NCBI GenBank assembly: GCA_033855775.1
Contig: JAWVFT010000039.1
Coordinates: 12,428 to 76,427, forward strand
DNA from: DASVTR01 sp033855775
Lineage (GTDB): Bacteria > Acidobacteriota > Blastocatellia > Pyrinomonadales > Pyrinomonadaceae
Direction: 5' to 3'
DNA: 64,000 nucleotides
Shown: positions 23,332 to 32,603 of the stretch, piece by piece
Position numbering within the stretch: position 1 is the first letter of the stretch
Layout: the number at the start of each line of letters is the position of its first letter
Notes under the pieces: generated by a model
Databases searched by the model: none
Seen by the model: only the letters and a program-made list of their open reading frames with translations
What the model was told of the DNA's origin: nothing
Position numbers and translations under genes: made by a program

Positions 23332-24948
23332 ATGAAACGCTTATCCATCAACGCAGCTTGCGCCGCCTTCGCCGTCTTCGCGCTCGCGCTCTCCGTCGCG
23401 GCGCAGAAGAACGAGACGAAGAAGGCGGGCGGCAATCAAACTCAATCGAGGTCAAACGTGTCACAGACATTTCAACTTCCGCGCACGCCCGTCGAGCAGT
23501 TTACGCTCAAGAACGGCTTGCGCGTCATTCTCAGCGAAGACCGCGCCGTGCCGGTCGTCTCCGTCGCCGTCTATTACGACACAGGCTCGCGCAACGAGCG
23601 ACAGGGGCGCACGGGCTTTGCCCATCTCTTCGAGCACATGATGTTCCAGGGCTCGGAGAACGTGCCGAAGGCCGCGCACTTCCAGTACATCTCGAACGCG
23701 GGCGGCACGATGAACGGCACCACATCCAGCGAGCGCACCAACTACTTCGAGACGCTGCCCGCTAACCAACTGCCGCTCGCCTTGTGGCTCGAATCAGACC
23801 GCATGCGCTCGCTCAAGGTGACGCAGGAGAATCTTGACAATCAACGCAAGGCCGTGCAGGAAGAGAAGCGACAGCGCATTGATAATCAACCGTACGTCCC
23901 TGCGTTCCTGCGCATCGACGAGTTGATTTTCAAGAACCCTGCCAACGCGCATTCGACCATCGGTTCGATGGAAGATTTGGACGCGGCGACGGTCGAGGAC
24001 GTGCGCGAGTTCTTCCGCATCTACTACGCCCCGAACAACGCCGTGCTCACCATCGTCGGCGATTTCGACGCGAAGGAAGCGCGCTCGCTGGTCGAAAAAT
24101 ATTTCGGCACGATTCCGCGCCAGTCCGCTCCGCCCGCCGTGGATGTCTCGGAGCCGCCCGATGTCGCGCAACGGCAGGAGACTTTTCCAGACCGCTTCGC
24201 TCCGTTTCCGGCCTTCATGCTCGCTTGGAAGATTCCGGCCCGCCGGACGCCGGACTACTACGCCATCTCGCTGGCGACCGCGCTTCTGGCCGAAGGCGAA
24301 AGCTCGCGCCTCTATCAAAAGTTGGTCAAGGGCGAAGAGTCCGTCATACAGATTCAGAGCAGCGTTGACGAGCGACGCGGCCCGAGCGCGGCCTTCGTCT
24401 TCGCCATTCCGAAGCCCGGCAAAGATGTCGCGCAGATTCGCCAGGCCATCATGGCCGAAATCAAGAAGCTTGCGACCGACGGCCCGACGCCCGAAGAGAT
24501 GGAGAAGTTGAAGAACAATCTCATCAACGACGCTGTGCGCGCTCGCCAGTCTTCGCTCTTTCGCGCGCAGCGGCTCGCAGAGTTTGCGCTCTATGACGGC
24601 GACCCGAACCTGCTCAACACGGAGATGGAGAGATACATGGGCGTCACCGCCGCGCAGATACGCGACGCGGCGGCGCGTTTTCTAGACACGGACAATCGCG
24701 TCATGATGGAGATTGTGCCGAAGCGCGAAGAGGCGAAACCGGCGGCCAGCGCGCAGCCTTCAGCCGTGCCGTCGCAGCCGGGAGCGCCCGCGCCGCAAGT
24801 CCCGCCGACAACCACCGCGCAGCCGCCGGCGACAGCCGCCCAACCCGCGCCCGCCATCAAGCCGCCGATGGCGCAGCCCGGACAACCGCAGCAACCAGCC
24901 GACGCTCCCAAGCAGACGGAACCCGGCGCGGAAAGCAAACGACCTTAA
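23332..24948 (+). CDS. M16 zinc peptidase, catalytic subunit
   Basis: A 538-residue exported M16 (pitrilysin/processing-peptidase-like) protein. It starts at ATG 23332 and has a signal peptide (about 1-25, ending VAAQ). The inverted zinc motif HxxEH is H98-L-F-E101-H102, with the third ligand in the QRKAVQEEKRQ helix (E177/E178). Two M16 domains span about 50-470. A Pro/Ala/Gln-rich tail follows to the end. M16 peptidases degrade or process small proteins inside a clamshell, often as an active/inactive pair. The next gene, 18 bases on, encodes the inactive partner. Confidence 0.93.
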   Translation: MKRLSINAACAAFAVFALALSVAAQKNETKKAGGNQTQSRSNVSQTFQLPRTPVEQFTLKNGLRVILSEDRAVPVVSVAVYYDTGSRNERQGRTGFAHLFEHMMFQGSENVPKAAHFQYISNAGGTMNGTTSSERTNYFETLPANQLPLALWLESDRMRSLKVTQENLDNQRKAVQEEKRQRIDNQPYVPAFLRIDELIFKNPANAHSTIGSMEDLDAATVEDVREFFRIYYAPNNAVLTIVGDFDAKEARSLVEKYFGTIPRQSAPPAVDVSEPPDVAQRQETFPDRFAPFPAFMLAWKIPARRTPDYYAISLATALLAEGESSRLYQKLVKGEESVIQIQSSVDERRGPSAAFVFAIPKPGKDVAQIRQAIMAEIKKLATDGPTPEEMEKLKNNLINDAVRARQSSLFRAQRLAEFALYDGDPNLLNTEMERYMGVTAAQIRDAAARFLDTDNRVMMEIVPKREEAKPAASAQPSAVPSQPGAPAPQVPPTTTAQPPATAAQPAPAIKPPMAQPGQPQQPADAPKQTEPGAESKRP

Positions 24949-24966
24949 GGACGAGCAAGGAGAAAG

Positions 24967-26793
24967 ATGGCCACCATGTTGTTGAGAATTTCCAGACTAC
25001 TGAGCGTCGCGCTTCTCGTCGGCGGCGCGTCCATCCCGACCGTCACAGCACAAACCATGAATCAAACAGAAGACTTTCGCCGGCAGGCGCCAGCGCCGCT
25101 TGCGTCCAAGCCGCTCAATATTCCGAAGCCTTACGAGACGACCCTCGCCAACGGGCTGCAAGTCGTCATCGTCGAGGACACGCGCCTGCCGCTCGTCAGC
25201 TACCGGCTGGCCTTTCGCGCCGGCTCGGCTAACGACCCCAACGAGTTGCCCGGCCTGACGGGTGTCATGGCCGACCTGCTCAACGAAGGAACCGAGACGC
25301 GCACGAGCAAGCAGATTGCGGACGAAGTAGCGCGCCTCGGCGCGACCTTGAGCGCGGGGGTCAACTCCGACTACACGACCGTCGCCGCCTCCGCTCTCTC
25401 GATGTACGGCGACCAGATTTTGGACTTGCTGGCGGACATCACGCTGCATCCGTCGTACCCGCAAAACGAGTTGGACTTGAGCCGCCAGAATCGCAAGCAA
25501 GGCTTGCTTGCCCAACGCTCGCAGCCCGCATTTCTCGCCAGCGAACGGCTCTCGCGCATCCTCTTCGGCCAGCATCCTTACGCCACCGTCTCGTCTACGC
25601 CCGAATCGCTCGACGCGATAACGCGCGACAAGCTCCTGAGCTTTCAGCGCGCGATGTTCATTCCAAACAACGCCGTGCTCGTCGTCGTCGGCAACGTCAA
25701 ACGCGACGCCGTGATGCAGCGCGTCAACGAACTCTTCGGCAAGTGGGCCAAAGGGCAGACGCAGACTGACAACTTCCCCGCGCCGCCCGCGCGCAATGCT
25801 CGCGCCATTTACGTCGTTGACCGTCCCGGCTCCGCTCAGTCAAACATCGTCATCGCCAACACGTCCATCAATCGCACCAGCCCGGACTATTTCCCGATGC
25901 TCGTCATGCATACCGTGCTCGGAGCCAACGCTTCGTCGCGCCTCTTCATGAACCTGCGCGAGAAGCGCGGCCTGACCTACGGAGCTTATTCGATTCTGGA
26001 CACGCGACGCGCCGCCGGAACTTTCCGCTCGTCGGCTGAAGTCCGCACAGCCGTCACAGGCGAATCGGTCAAGGAGTTTTTGTCAGAGCTTGAGCGCATT
26101 CGCACGGAGCCCGTCTCGGAGAAAGAGTTGATGGATGCCAAGTCGTACCTGACCGGCGTCTTCCCGATTCGCATCGAGACGCAGGAAGGCTTGGTCGACC
26201 AGTTTGTCCAGATTAAGATGTACGGCCTGCCCGCAGACTATCTGCAAACCTACCGCGAGCGCGTCAACGCCATCACCGCCGCAGACATCGAGCGCGTCGC
26301 GAAGCAGAACATCACGCCCGACCGCGTGGCCATCGTCATAGTCGGCGACGCCGCCGCCATCTCCGACCAGATTAAGCCCTTCGCGCAGACGGTCGAACTC
26401 TACGACACCAACGGCAAGCGCAAAGAGATGACGGCGACCAATGGCACAGGCACGCCGAAGACCACGAACGGCGGAGGAAGCTCTTCAGGTTTCTTAGGCT
26501 CGTGGAAATTGGAGATTACGTCTCCGAACGGGCAAGCCCTGCCCGCCACGCTGACCATGAAGCAGGACGGCCAGACCTTGAACGGCTCTGTGATGACGCA
26601 GCTTGGCGAAGCCACCTTGAGCGACATCAATCTCAACGGCAACAGCTTTGACGCCACGCTCAAGTTGAACGCTCATGGACAAACCATGGAGGGCAAGGTT
26701 TCCGGCAGCGTGGACACGGACAAGATGAAAGGCGAGATTAACCTGCAAAACCTCCCGCCGCTGCCCTTCATAGGCACACGCGAAAGCAAGTAG
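24967..26793 (+). CDS. M16 peptidase-like inactive partner with C-terminal beta domain
   Basis: A 608-residue exported M16 homologue. The signal peptide covers about 1-28 (ending TVTAQ). At the HxxEH position the sequence is LTGVMADLLNEGTETRTSK, so the zinc ligands are absent and it should be the non-catalytic half of a heterodimer. An M16 C-terminal domain (Arg-Tyr type, REKRGLTYGAYSI) is well kept. After a Gly/Ser linker, residues about 500-608 form an extra beta-rich unit (GFLGSWKLEITSPNGQALPA, then TLTMKQDGQTLNGSV) not usual in M16 proteins. It lies in an operon with the catalytic subunit. Confidence 0.92.
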   Translation: MATMLLRISRLLSVALLVGGASIPTVTAQTMNQTEDFRRQAPAPLASKPLNIPKPYETTLANGLQVVIVEDTRLPLVSYRLAFRAGSANDPNELPGLTGVMADLLNEGTETRTSKQIADEVARLGATLSAGVNSDYTTVAASALSMYGDQILDLLADITLHPSYPQNELDLSRQNRKQGLLAQRSQPAFLASERLSRILFGQHPYATVSSTPESLDAITRDKLLSFQRAMFIPNNAVLVVVGNVKRDAVMQRVNELFGKWAKGQTQTDNFPAPPARNARAIYVVDRPGSAQSNIVIANTSINRTSPDYFPMLVMHTVLGANASSRLFMNLREKRGLTYGAYSILDTRRAAGTFRSSAEVRTAVTGESVKEFLSELERIRTEPVSEKELMDAKSYLTGVFPIRIETQEGLVDQFVQIKMYGLPADYLQTYRERVNAITAADIERVAKQNITPDRVAIVIVGDAAAISDQIKPFAQTVELYDTNGKRKEMTATNGTGTPKTTNGGGSSSGFLGSWKLEITSPNGQALPATLTMKQDGQTLNGSVMTQLGEATLSDINLNGNSFDATLKLNAHGQTMEGKVSGSVDTDKMKGEINLQNLPPLPFIGTRESK

Positions 26794-26814
26794 GGAGCGA
26801 AAAGCGAGAAGAAT

Positions 26815-26853
26815 GAAAGAAGGGCTGCTCAAACTTTGAGCAGCCCTTCTTTC
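26815..26853 (+). terminator. Terminator of the M16 operon
   Basis: GAAAGAAGGGCTGCTCAAA pairs with its tail-side complement TGAGCAGCCCTTCTTTC across a 3-base loop, 21 bases past the stop. Confidence 0.9.
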
Positions 26854-26870
26854 GTTGCTTAATTCCCGGC

Positions 26871-26909
26871 AAAAAAAACCCGCCCGGCATGCGCTTACAT
26901 GCCGGGCGG
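26871..26909 (-). terminator. Terminator of the leftward Ycf48-like gene
   Basis: CCGCCCGGCAT (26880-26890) pairs with ATGCCGGGCGG (26899-26909). Read leftward it is followed by GGGTTTTTTTTGCC. The two convergent units thus have back-to-back terminators. Confidence 0.88.
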
Positions 26910-27055
26910 AAATTACAGGAGGAATCGAATGTTACCCGAACTTTTCCCCACTGACTGTCCGGGTTAACTTTGCCAATTCTTCTGATGCTCGCCTCGCGGG
27001 CAACGGTTGCTTGCCCCTTTCGAGCTTTAGTCCGAAGCGCGTTTGAGCGCGCCTT

Positions 27056-28054
27056 TCATCTTTCGTAGCGCAGAACGATTCCGTCGCCGCCGACGGCCCA
27101 ACCGTTCTCTTTGTCCAGAAACAGCGCGTAGAGGTTCTGCTTCGACCCGCTCTCCTGTCGCACCCAGGTCGCGCCGCCATCCTCCGAGCGCAGGATGACG
27201 CCGCCGCGCCCGACTATCCAGCCGTTGTTTTCATCAACGAATTGCACGCTCAGCAGCGTGTTGCGCACCAGCGGGTCAACCGTGAACCAAGTCTCGCCGC
27301 CGTCCGTAGTGCGCAGGATTGTGCCTTGCTTGCCGACGACCCAACCCACGCGGTCGTTGCGAAAATCAACGTGATAGAGCGTCGCCTTCTGGTTTGAGCG
27401 TTGCGGCGTCCATGTGTCGCCACCGTCCGTTGTGTTCAGGATAGTTCCGCCGTCGCCGACAATCCAGCCGCGCTTGTCGCTGATGAAATCAACGTGAATC
27501 AACTCTTCTTTGGTCGGCAGGCGTTGGCGTTGCCAGGAGACGCCGCCGTCGTTGGTGTAGAGCACGAGGCTGTCAACGACCGTATCGTTGTGGCTGATGG
27601 AGCCGACAACCCAACCTTTCTTCTTGCCGGAGAAGCGAACGCTGTAGAGTTCCGGCATCGCGCCGCCAAAGTCTGAGGCGGCATAGCGGCGAATCTCGCG
27701 CCAGTTGCGCCCGCCGTCGCCTGTGCTGAAGATGCTGTTGCCCGCGACGATGTAGCCGTCATCCTTGTTGCGAAAGTAGACATCGTTAATGGCGTCCTTC
27801 GTCTCGATTGTTTGCGGCGTCCAACTGCGCCCGCCGTCGCTCGTGTAGCTGACGAAGCCATCGTCTCCGGCAATCCAACCGCGCTTCGTGTCCGAGAAAT
27901 AGACGGCGTTCAAATCCTTTCCCGGCTGGCCGCGCCGCTCGCCCGTCCAGCCAACGCCTTGCGCCAAAGCCGTCTGCGTCGAGGCCAATAGCAGCAACAG
28001 CGCGACCGCCGCCAGCCCGCGCCACGCGCCGCGCCCTTCCGCTCTCATCTTCAT
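27056..28054 (-). CDS. Exported Ycf48/BNR-repeat beta-propeller protein
   Basis: A 332-residue protein with a signal peptide (about 1-31, ALLLLLASTQTALAQ) and about seven Ycf48-like propeller blades. The recurring pattern is VYFSDTKRGWIAGDDGFVSY followed by TSDGGRSWTPQ, with Asp-box SxDGGxxW motifs. Ycf48 helps photosystem II assembly in cyanobacteria. In other bacteria these propellers are of unknown function and often cell-surface. The start at 28054 follows TGGAG, and an in-frame ATG two codons on is possible. It is preceded by a strong hairpin that separates it from the VIT/VWA gene. Confidence 0.88.
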   Translation of the reverse strand: MKMRAEGRGAWRGLAAVALLLLLASTQTALAQGVGWTGERRGQPGKDLNAVYFSDTKRGWIAGDDGFVSYTSDGGRSWTPQTIETKDAINDVYFRNKDDGYIVAGNSIFSTGDGGRNWREIRRYAASDFGGAMPELYSVRFSGKKKGWVVGSISHNDTVVDSLVLYTNDGGVSWQRQRLPTKEELIHVDFISDKRGWIVGDGGTILNTTDGGDTWTPQRSNQKATLYHVDFRNDRVGWVVGKQGTILRTTDGGETWFTVDPLVRNTLLSVQFVDENNGWIVGRGGVILRSEDGGATWVRQESGSKQNLYALFLDKENGWAVGGDGIVLRYER

Positions 28055-28206
28055 CTCGCTTAACTCCAAAACTATCGAGCCGCTCAAACAAGCGACGACC
28101 ATTCGATTGACCGTCGCTTGCGGCTCAGGGCGTTCCGTAAAGCTGTTGGGATTTTAAATTCAACAGTCGCTCTTGTACACGAACTCGCGCCCATAACACA
28201 AGACTT

Positions 28207-28245
28207 GAAGCCCGCGCCTGCCGTTCGGGGCAAGGCGCGGGCTTC
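28207..28245 (-). terminator. 13-bp perfect hairpin after the VIT/VWA gene
   Basis: GAAGCCCGCGCCT (28207-28219) pairs exactly with AGGCGCGGGCTTC (28233-28245). It lies in the 240-base gap between the VIT/VWA stop and the Ycf48-like start. No long T-run, but very stable. Confidence 0.65.
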
Positions 28246-28294
28246 GAGTTTGAGGCCGCTTGAGCGTTCGCTTTGAGCGGCGCCGTTTAAAGCG

Positions 28295-30532
28295 TCAGGG
28301 CGTCGCGGCGCTGACGCGGTAGACGCGCCCTTCAAGGACGACGACGACACGTTCGCCGAGAGCGAAAAACTGCGAGAGCCGCGATTCGCGTTGGAGCAGA
28401 GCGAAGTAGGCTTCGCTGCCGAACTGAAGCGTCGTTTCGGGCAGCCGCGCGTCCGTCTTAAACTCCGCGTCCGTCCACACGCCGTCGCGCAGGTAGAAGG
28501 TCTTGCCGCCGACATTGCGCACAGCCGACGAGAGTTCGTCTTTCGACACGCGGTCTGCGTCCTGTTGCTGGCGCGCTCGCTTGCTCTCCTGCACGGCGAC
28601 CACGCCGGTCGTCGCTTTGGCCGCCATCGGGGCCTGATTCGCCAGTCTGCCAAACGTCTGCGAGCTATCCCTGCGGCTACCACCGGAAGCGGGGCGGTCA
28701 TCAGCTACGCCGTCTATGACCATGTTGTTCTCGGCTCCGGTGCGCGCCGTCACAGCGGCTCCCGGCTCAAGGGCGAGGTACGAAGTGTAGGGCGTGACGA
28801 TGCCGTAGCGCGTGCCGAGGTCAACAATCTCGTCGCGCAACTCCTTGTTCTCGCCGTTGGTGCGAATCTGTTCCATCAGCCAGCCGACTCTGCGCGTCGC
28901 CCACAGGCGCGGCAGAAAATCGTTGTCGTCTTCCTTGAGCGGGAAGTTGAGATTGGCGTAGGTAAACTCGCGCTGGCTTTGATTGGTCTTGCCCGCGAGG
29001 CGCAGGCTGATGTTTCGCAAGTCCGCATGGTTGCGATAGCGACCGATGAGGGTCAGTTGCGTTCCCTTAAAGAGGTCTTGCATGTCGCGCGGGTAAACGA
29101 GGTCTGTCTCGACGCCGCCCATGTTCAGGATTAAATCGGTCAAGACGGGATAGTTGACTTTGGCGAAGAAGTTGGAGACTTTGAGTTCCAGGTCTTCCTT
29201 CGGCTCGACGTAATCAGCCGTGCCTTTATTCTCCGCCGCAAGCTTATCGAGCAGCGCCGTGTTGACATCGTAGCCGACGCCGAAGGTGAAGAGGCGAACG
29301 CCCTGCGTGCGCGACGAGCGAACGTTGTCGATGATGCGCGCGGGCGTCGTCTCGCCGACAGTGGGCAGGCCGTCGGTCATGAAGACGACCATGCGCGGGC
29401 GCGAGCCGGAGTCGAACTGCTGCATGGCCGCTAAAAGAGCGCTGTTGATGTTGGTGCCGCCCGTCGGGCGCAAGGCGCGGACGAACTGTTCGCCGCGCGC
29501 ACGGCCACGAGCGTCCGCCGTAATCAGCCCGCTCTCCATCAAGCGTTCTTCGCCCGCGAACGAGACGATATTGAAGCGGTCCTGGTCGCGCAGGCTGCTG
29601 ATGCCGAAGAGCAGCGCGGCTCTGGCCTTCTCCATCTTGCCTGCCTCGGCCATTGAGCCGGAGGTGTCGAGGACGAAGACAATATCCTTGGCCGCGTATT
29701 CCTGCTCGGAGAGTTCGTCTTTCGGCGAGAGCATTAGGAGGAAGTAGCCGTCTTTGCCCGGCTCGCGGTGCGTCAGGAGCGAGAGACCGAAATCGTCGCG
29801 CGAGAGCGCGTAGAAGAGTTGGAAGTCCTGCGGCGAGCCGCCCGGAGATTCAAATGAGACGCGCGCGCTGCGCGAGCCGTGATGGGCTTGCTCAATCTGG
29901 TGCGTCGGCGAATAGATATTGCGAATCGGCTCTTTGCCTTCGATGTCAACGCGCCCCGAAACGGTTCCGATTTGCGCGAGGTTGCGCCCCGTGCCGAGCG
30001 GGTAGGTGTAAGAGACTGTGCCTGACTCCGCGTGCAAGACCTGCGTGTAGGTCAGTTCAAGCTTCTTGTCGGAGTGAGCAGGAATGGGAAAGATGCTGGC
30101 TTGAAACAAGTCCTTGCCCGCGTATTCGAGGAGGCCGGGGTCGCGCTGGCGGCGGACAATCTCGTCGTAGATGCGTCGCGCCTCTTCGCGCGAGCGCACT
30201 TCGCCGACCAGCTTGCGGTCGCCGTCCCAGATGGCGAACTCGACTATCGAAGCCGCTTCGGGAATCGGGAACAGGTATGTGCCTTCGAGCACGGCGTTGG
30301 TGTCGTTGCGAAAGATTTGCTCGACGTGCGTGGTCGCCACCTGCCCGCTGATTTTGGTGTCAATGTTGATGGACTTGATGGGCAGGGCGCGGGGCAGCGT
30401 GACGGGCTGCGGCGGGCGCGGGCAGCGGTCGCAGGGGCGCGGGACAATCACGCCCTGCGCCGAGCCTATGATAGCCGTGGCCGTCACGAGCAGCAGGAAT
30501 AGAAGGCAAACGAAAGCTCTCTGGATTTTCAT
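28295..30532 (-). CDS. VIT and von Willebrand A domain protein, exported
   Basis: A 745-residue protein starting at ATG 30532 after AGGAGAG. It has a signal peptide (about 1-25, ending GSAQG), a VIT domain (about 35-165; ATTHVEQIFRNDTNAVLEGT, then YLFPIPEAASI) and a VWA domain (about 280-460) with the metal site in VFVLDTSGSMAEAGK. The C-terminal region (about 600-745) is unassigned. It resembles the inter-alpha-trypsin-inhibitor heavy-chain layout found in many bacterial surface proteins. No LPXTG or sortase signal is visible at the C-terminus. It probably binds a partner protein through Mg. Confidence 0.92.
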   Translation of the reverse strand: MKIQRAFVCLLFLLLVTATAIIGSAQGVIVPRPCDRCPRPPQPVTLPRALPIKSINIDTKISGQVATTHVEQIFRNDTNAVLEGTYLFPIPEAASIVEFAIWDGDRKLVGEVRSREEARRIYDEIVRRQRDPGLLEYAGKDLFQASIFPIPAHSDKKLELTYTQVLHAESGTVSYTYPLGTGRNLAQIGTVSGRVDIEGKEPIRNIYSPTHQIEQAHHGSRSARVSFESPGGSPQDFQLFYALSRDDFGLSLLTHREPGKDGYFLLMLSPKDELSEQEYAAKDIVFVLDTSGSMAEAGKMEKARAALLFGISSLRDQDRFNIVSFAGEERLMESGLITADARGRARGEQFVRALRPTGGTNINSALLAAMQQFDSGSRPRMVVFMTDGLPTVGETTPARIIDNVRSSRTQGVRLFTFGVGYDVNTALLDKLAAENKGTADYVEPKEDLELKVSNFFAKVNYPVLTDLILNMGGVETDLVYPRDMQDLFKGTQLTLIGRYRNHADLRNISLRLAGKTNQSQREFTYANLNFPLKEDDNDFLPRLWATRRVGWLMEQIRTNGENKELRDEIVDLGTRYGIVTPYTSYLALEPGAAVTARTGAENNMVIDGVADDRPASGGSRRDSSQTFGRLANQAPMAAKATTGVVAVQESKRARQQQDADRVSKDELSSAVRNVGGKTFYLRDGVWTDAEFKTDARLPETTLQFGSEAYFALLQRESRLSQFFALGERVVVVLEGRVYRVSAATP

Positions 30533-30637
30533 CGGGTCTCTCCTCATAAATGCTCTGGTTGCGCCGAACAGGGGCGCGCGTTCAACGGCTAGAACGCCGC
30601 GACAAGGGTTTCTTGCGCAAGGGCGCGGTCTTTCGAG

Positions 30638-31939
30638 TCAGTGTAGCTCACGGATTCTGCGATTGGTCAGCGTGATGACGGTGATGAGGACGGCGATGAT
30701 GAGCCCGCCTGTGGCGAGCGTGCGCGGCGCTCCGAAGGTTTGTGAAACGGTTCCGGCGATGAGATTGCCGATGGGCATGGTGCCGATGAAAGAGAGTATG
30801 AACATGCTCATCACGCGCCCGCGCATCTCGTCCGTGACGAGTTGCTGCAAGAGCGTGTTGATGACGGCCACGCAACTGACGATGAAGAGGCCCATCCCGA
30901 AGATGAACATGAGAGACGTGCTGAGGCGCGTCGAAAGCGAAAAGCCGATGACGCACAAAGAGAAGAAGAACGAGCCGCCGAGCACGAACCAGCCCTTGTG
31001 GCGAAAGTCTCCGAGGAAGACTAGCATCAGCGAGCCGCACAGCGCGCCGACGCCCGAAGTCCCCATCAGGAGCGAGAGCCCGCTTTCGTTCAAGTGCAGT
31101 ATGTCGCGCGCGAAGTAGGGCATGAAGGTCATGTAAGGGGCGCCGAAGAGACTGGTCGAAGCGGCAATCAGGAGCAGCATAAAGACGCGCCGCCGCTTGC
31201 GCACGTAGCGCACGCCCTCCTTCAAATCGCGCCAGATGGCTCGCCTGTCTTTGACGGAATGCGCGGGCGCTTGTTCATTCACCTTGTCGAAGCGGACGAG
31301 CCTGAGCGTGACGACGACGGCGATAAACGAGAAGGCGTTGCCGAAGAAGCAGCCCGCGAGGCCGAGCCACTTGAAGGCGAGTCCGGCGAAGACGGGGCCG
31401 ATGACGCGCGACAGTTGAAACTGCGTCGAGTTGAGCGCGATAGCGTTCGCCAAATCTTCGCGCCCCACGAGGTCGAATGTAATCGCCTGATACGAAGGCC
31501 CCGCCAGCGCAAAGCAGCAGCCCGTGACGAACGAGAGGGCCAGTATCATCCAGACGTGTACGACGCCCGTGACGATGAGCAGCGCGAGCGTCAGCGCGGA
31601 GAGGCCCGCCCCGACCTGCGTGTAGATGAGCAAGCGGCGGCGGTCAACGAGGTCCGCGAAGACGCCGCCAATCAGCGTCAACCCTAAGCCCGGAACGGTC
31701 GCCATAAAACCGTCAAGGCCGAGCCAGAAGGTCGAGTCGGTCAGTTGCAGCACAAGCCAGCCCTGCGCCACGGCCTGCATCCATGTTCCCGTATTCGACA
31801 GGAACGCGCCCGTCCAGAAGAGACGAAAGTTGCGATAAGAGAGCGCGCGGAACATCCCGCCCGCCCGCCTCAAGTCCCCCGCCGCCAAATCCTTTTCCGG
31901 TTCTACGCTCGCCGCCATCTCTTCAACTCGCCTCCCCAA
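30638..31939 (-). CDS. Major facilitator superfamily transporter (EntS-like)
   Basis: A 433-residue MFS protein with about 12 membrane helices. FRALSYRNFRLFWTGAFLSN, then WMQAVAQGWLVLQLT and the loop ADLVDRRRLL (motif A-like) fit the EntS/MFS_3 group, whose members export siderophores or drugs. The substrate cannot be read from sequence. It lies between the repeat ORF and the VIT/VWA gene on the same strand. Confidence 0.9.
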   Translation of the reverse strand: MGRRVEEMAASVEPEKDLAAGDLRRAGGMFRALSYRNFRLFWTGAFLSNTGTWMQAVAQGWLVLQLTDSTFWLGLDGFMATVPGLGLTLIGGVFADLVDRRRLLIYTQVGAGLSALTLALLIVTGVVHVWMILALSFVTGCCFALAGPSYQAITFDLVGREDLANAIALNSTQFQLSRVIGPVFAGLAFKWLGLAGCFFGNAFSFIAVVVTLRLVRFDKVNEQAPAHSVKDRRAIWRDLKEGVRYVRKRRRVFMLLLIAASTSLFGAPYMTFMPYFARDILHLNESGLSLLMGTSGVGALCGSLMLVFLGDFRHKGWFVLGGSFFFSLCVIGFSLSTRLSTSLMFIFGMGLFIVSCVAVINTLLQQLVTDEMRGRVMSMFILSFIGTMPIGNLIAGTVSQTFGAPRTLATGGLIIAVLITVITLTNRRIRELH

Positions 31940-32001
31940 GCCACGCCCGCAACCTGACAGCCTTTAGCCCAAAAATCCCGCCAGTCCCCGCCAATCCGCC
32001 C

Positions 32002-32514
32002 TCAAACTATTCTTCCCCAAGACCTTAAAGCCCTGCCCGATGACCCCACGGTCGCAAATTTCGAACTTCCGTGCGCGCAAGATGACCTTACGTGCGCGCA
32101 CGGAGGCTTCCCGTGCGCCCACGGAAGGCTTCCGTGCGCGCACGGGAAGACCTTTTTCGCAAAAGTTCGGTCAACTTGCGCGAACGTAAGGTCACCGTGG
32201 GCCCACGTGAAGCCTCCGTGAGCGCACGGGAAGCTTCCATTTGCGCAGGGAAGGCTTCCGGCTGCATAGGGGAAGCGTCCCTGCGTGGATGTAAGGCTTC
32301 CCTGCGAGCGCGGGAACTTCCCCTGCGCGCGCGGAGACTTCCCCTGCGCACATGTTGACCTCCCCTGCGCAAATGGGAGCTTCCCCTGCGCGCGGGGGAA
32401 GCCTCCGCGCGCAGCCGGAAGGTCAACTTTCGCGCGCGGAAGGTCATCCGGCGCGGGCGCGAAGCCTTCTTTTATAGCCGCAAAGCCTTCTTTTACAGCC
32501 TTTAGCTCGTCCAT
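32002..32514 (-). CDS. Heptapeptide-repeat ORF (about 22 repeats)
   Basis: A 170-residue frame from ATG 32514 (AGGAA seven bases upstream) made almost wholly of seven-residue repeats. It begins coiled-coil-like (LKAVKEG FAAIKEG) and drifts to FPRAQGK, LPFAQGR, FPCAHGS: [L/F]xxAxGx. A longer frame from GTG 32625 would overlap the xdhC-like gene by 22 bases. The underlying DNA is a 21-bp tandem repeat whose unit is nearly self-complementary, and the other strand also encodes FPCAxG heptads. It may be a real low-complexity protein or an expanded DNA repeat that happens to stay open. I recognise no family. Confidence 0.45.
   Translation of the reverse strand: MDELKAVKEGFAAIKEGFAPAPDDLPRAKVDLPAARGGFPRAQGKLPFAQGRSTCAQGKSPRAQGKFPRSQGSLTSTQGRFPYAAGSLPCANGSFPCAHGGFTWAHGDLTFAQVDRTFAKKVFPCAHGSLPWAHGKPPCAHVRSSCAHGSSKFATVGSSGRALRSWGRIV
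32043..32505. repeat. 21-bp tandem repeat, about 22 units
   Basis: CTTCCCCTGCGC-type cores give TGCG at 32303, 32324, 32345, 32366 and 32387, a strict 21-bp period. Less perfect units run on both sides to about 32043 and 32505. Units contain GGAAGCTTCC-like and TGCGCGCA-like palindromes. Same period as the 17.3-kb array but a different unit sequence. Confidence 0.85.
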
Positions 32515-32603
32515 CAAGATTCCTGACGGCGAAATTGCTGCCGGAGCTTTAGCTTTCGTCGTTCCAATCTCAACGCATTCGACCGTTGTGGCTGGCGCGG
32601 GCT

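Noticed and set aside
32043..32505. CRISPR array
   Set aside because: Same reason: tandem 21-bp units, variable throughout, no spacer/repeat split.
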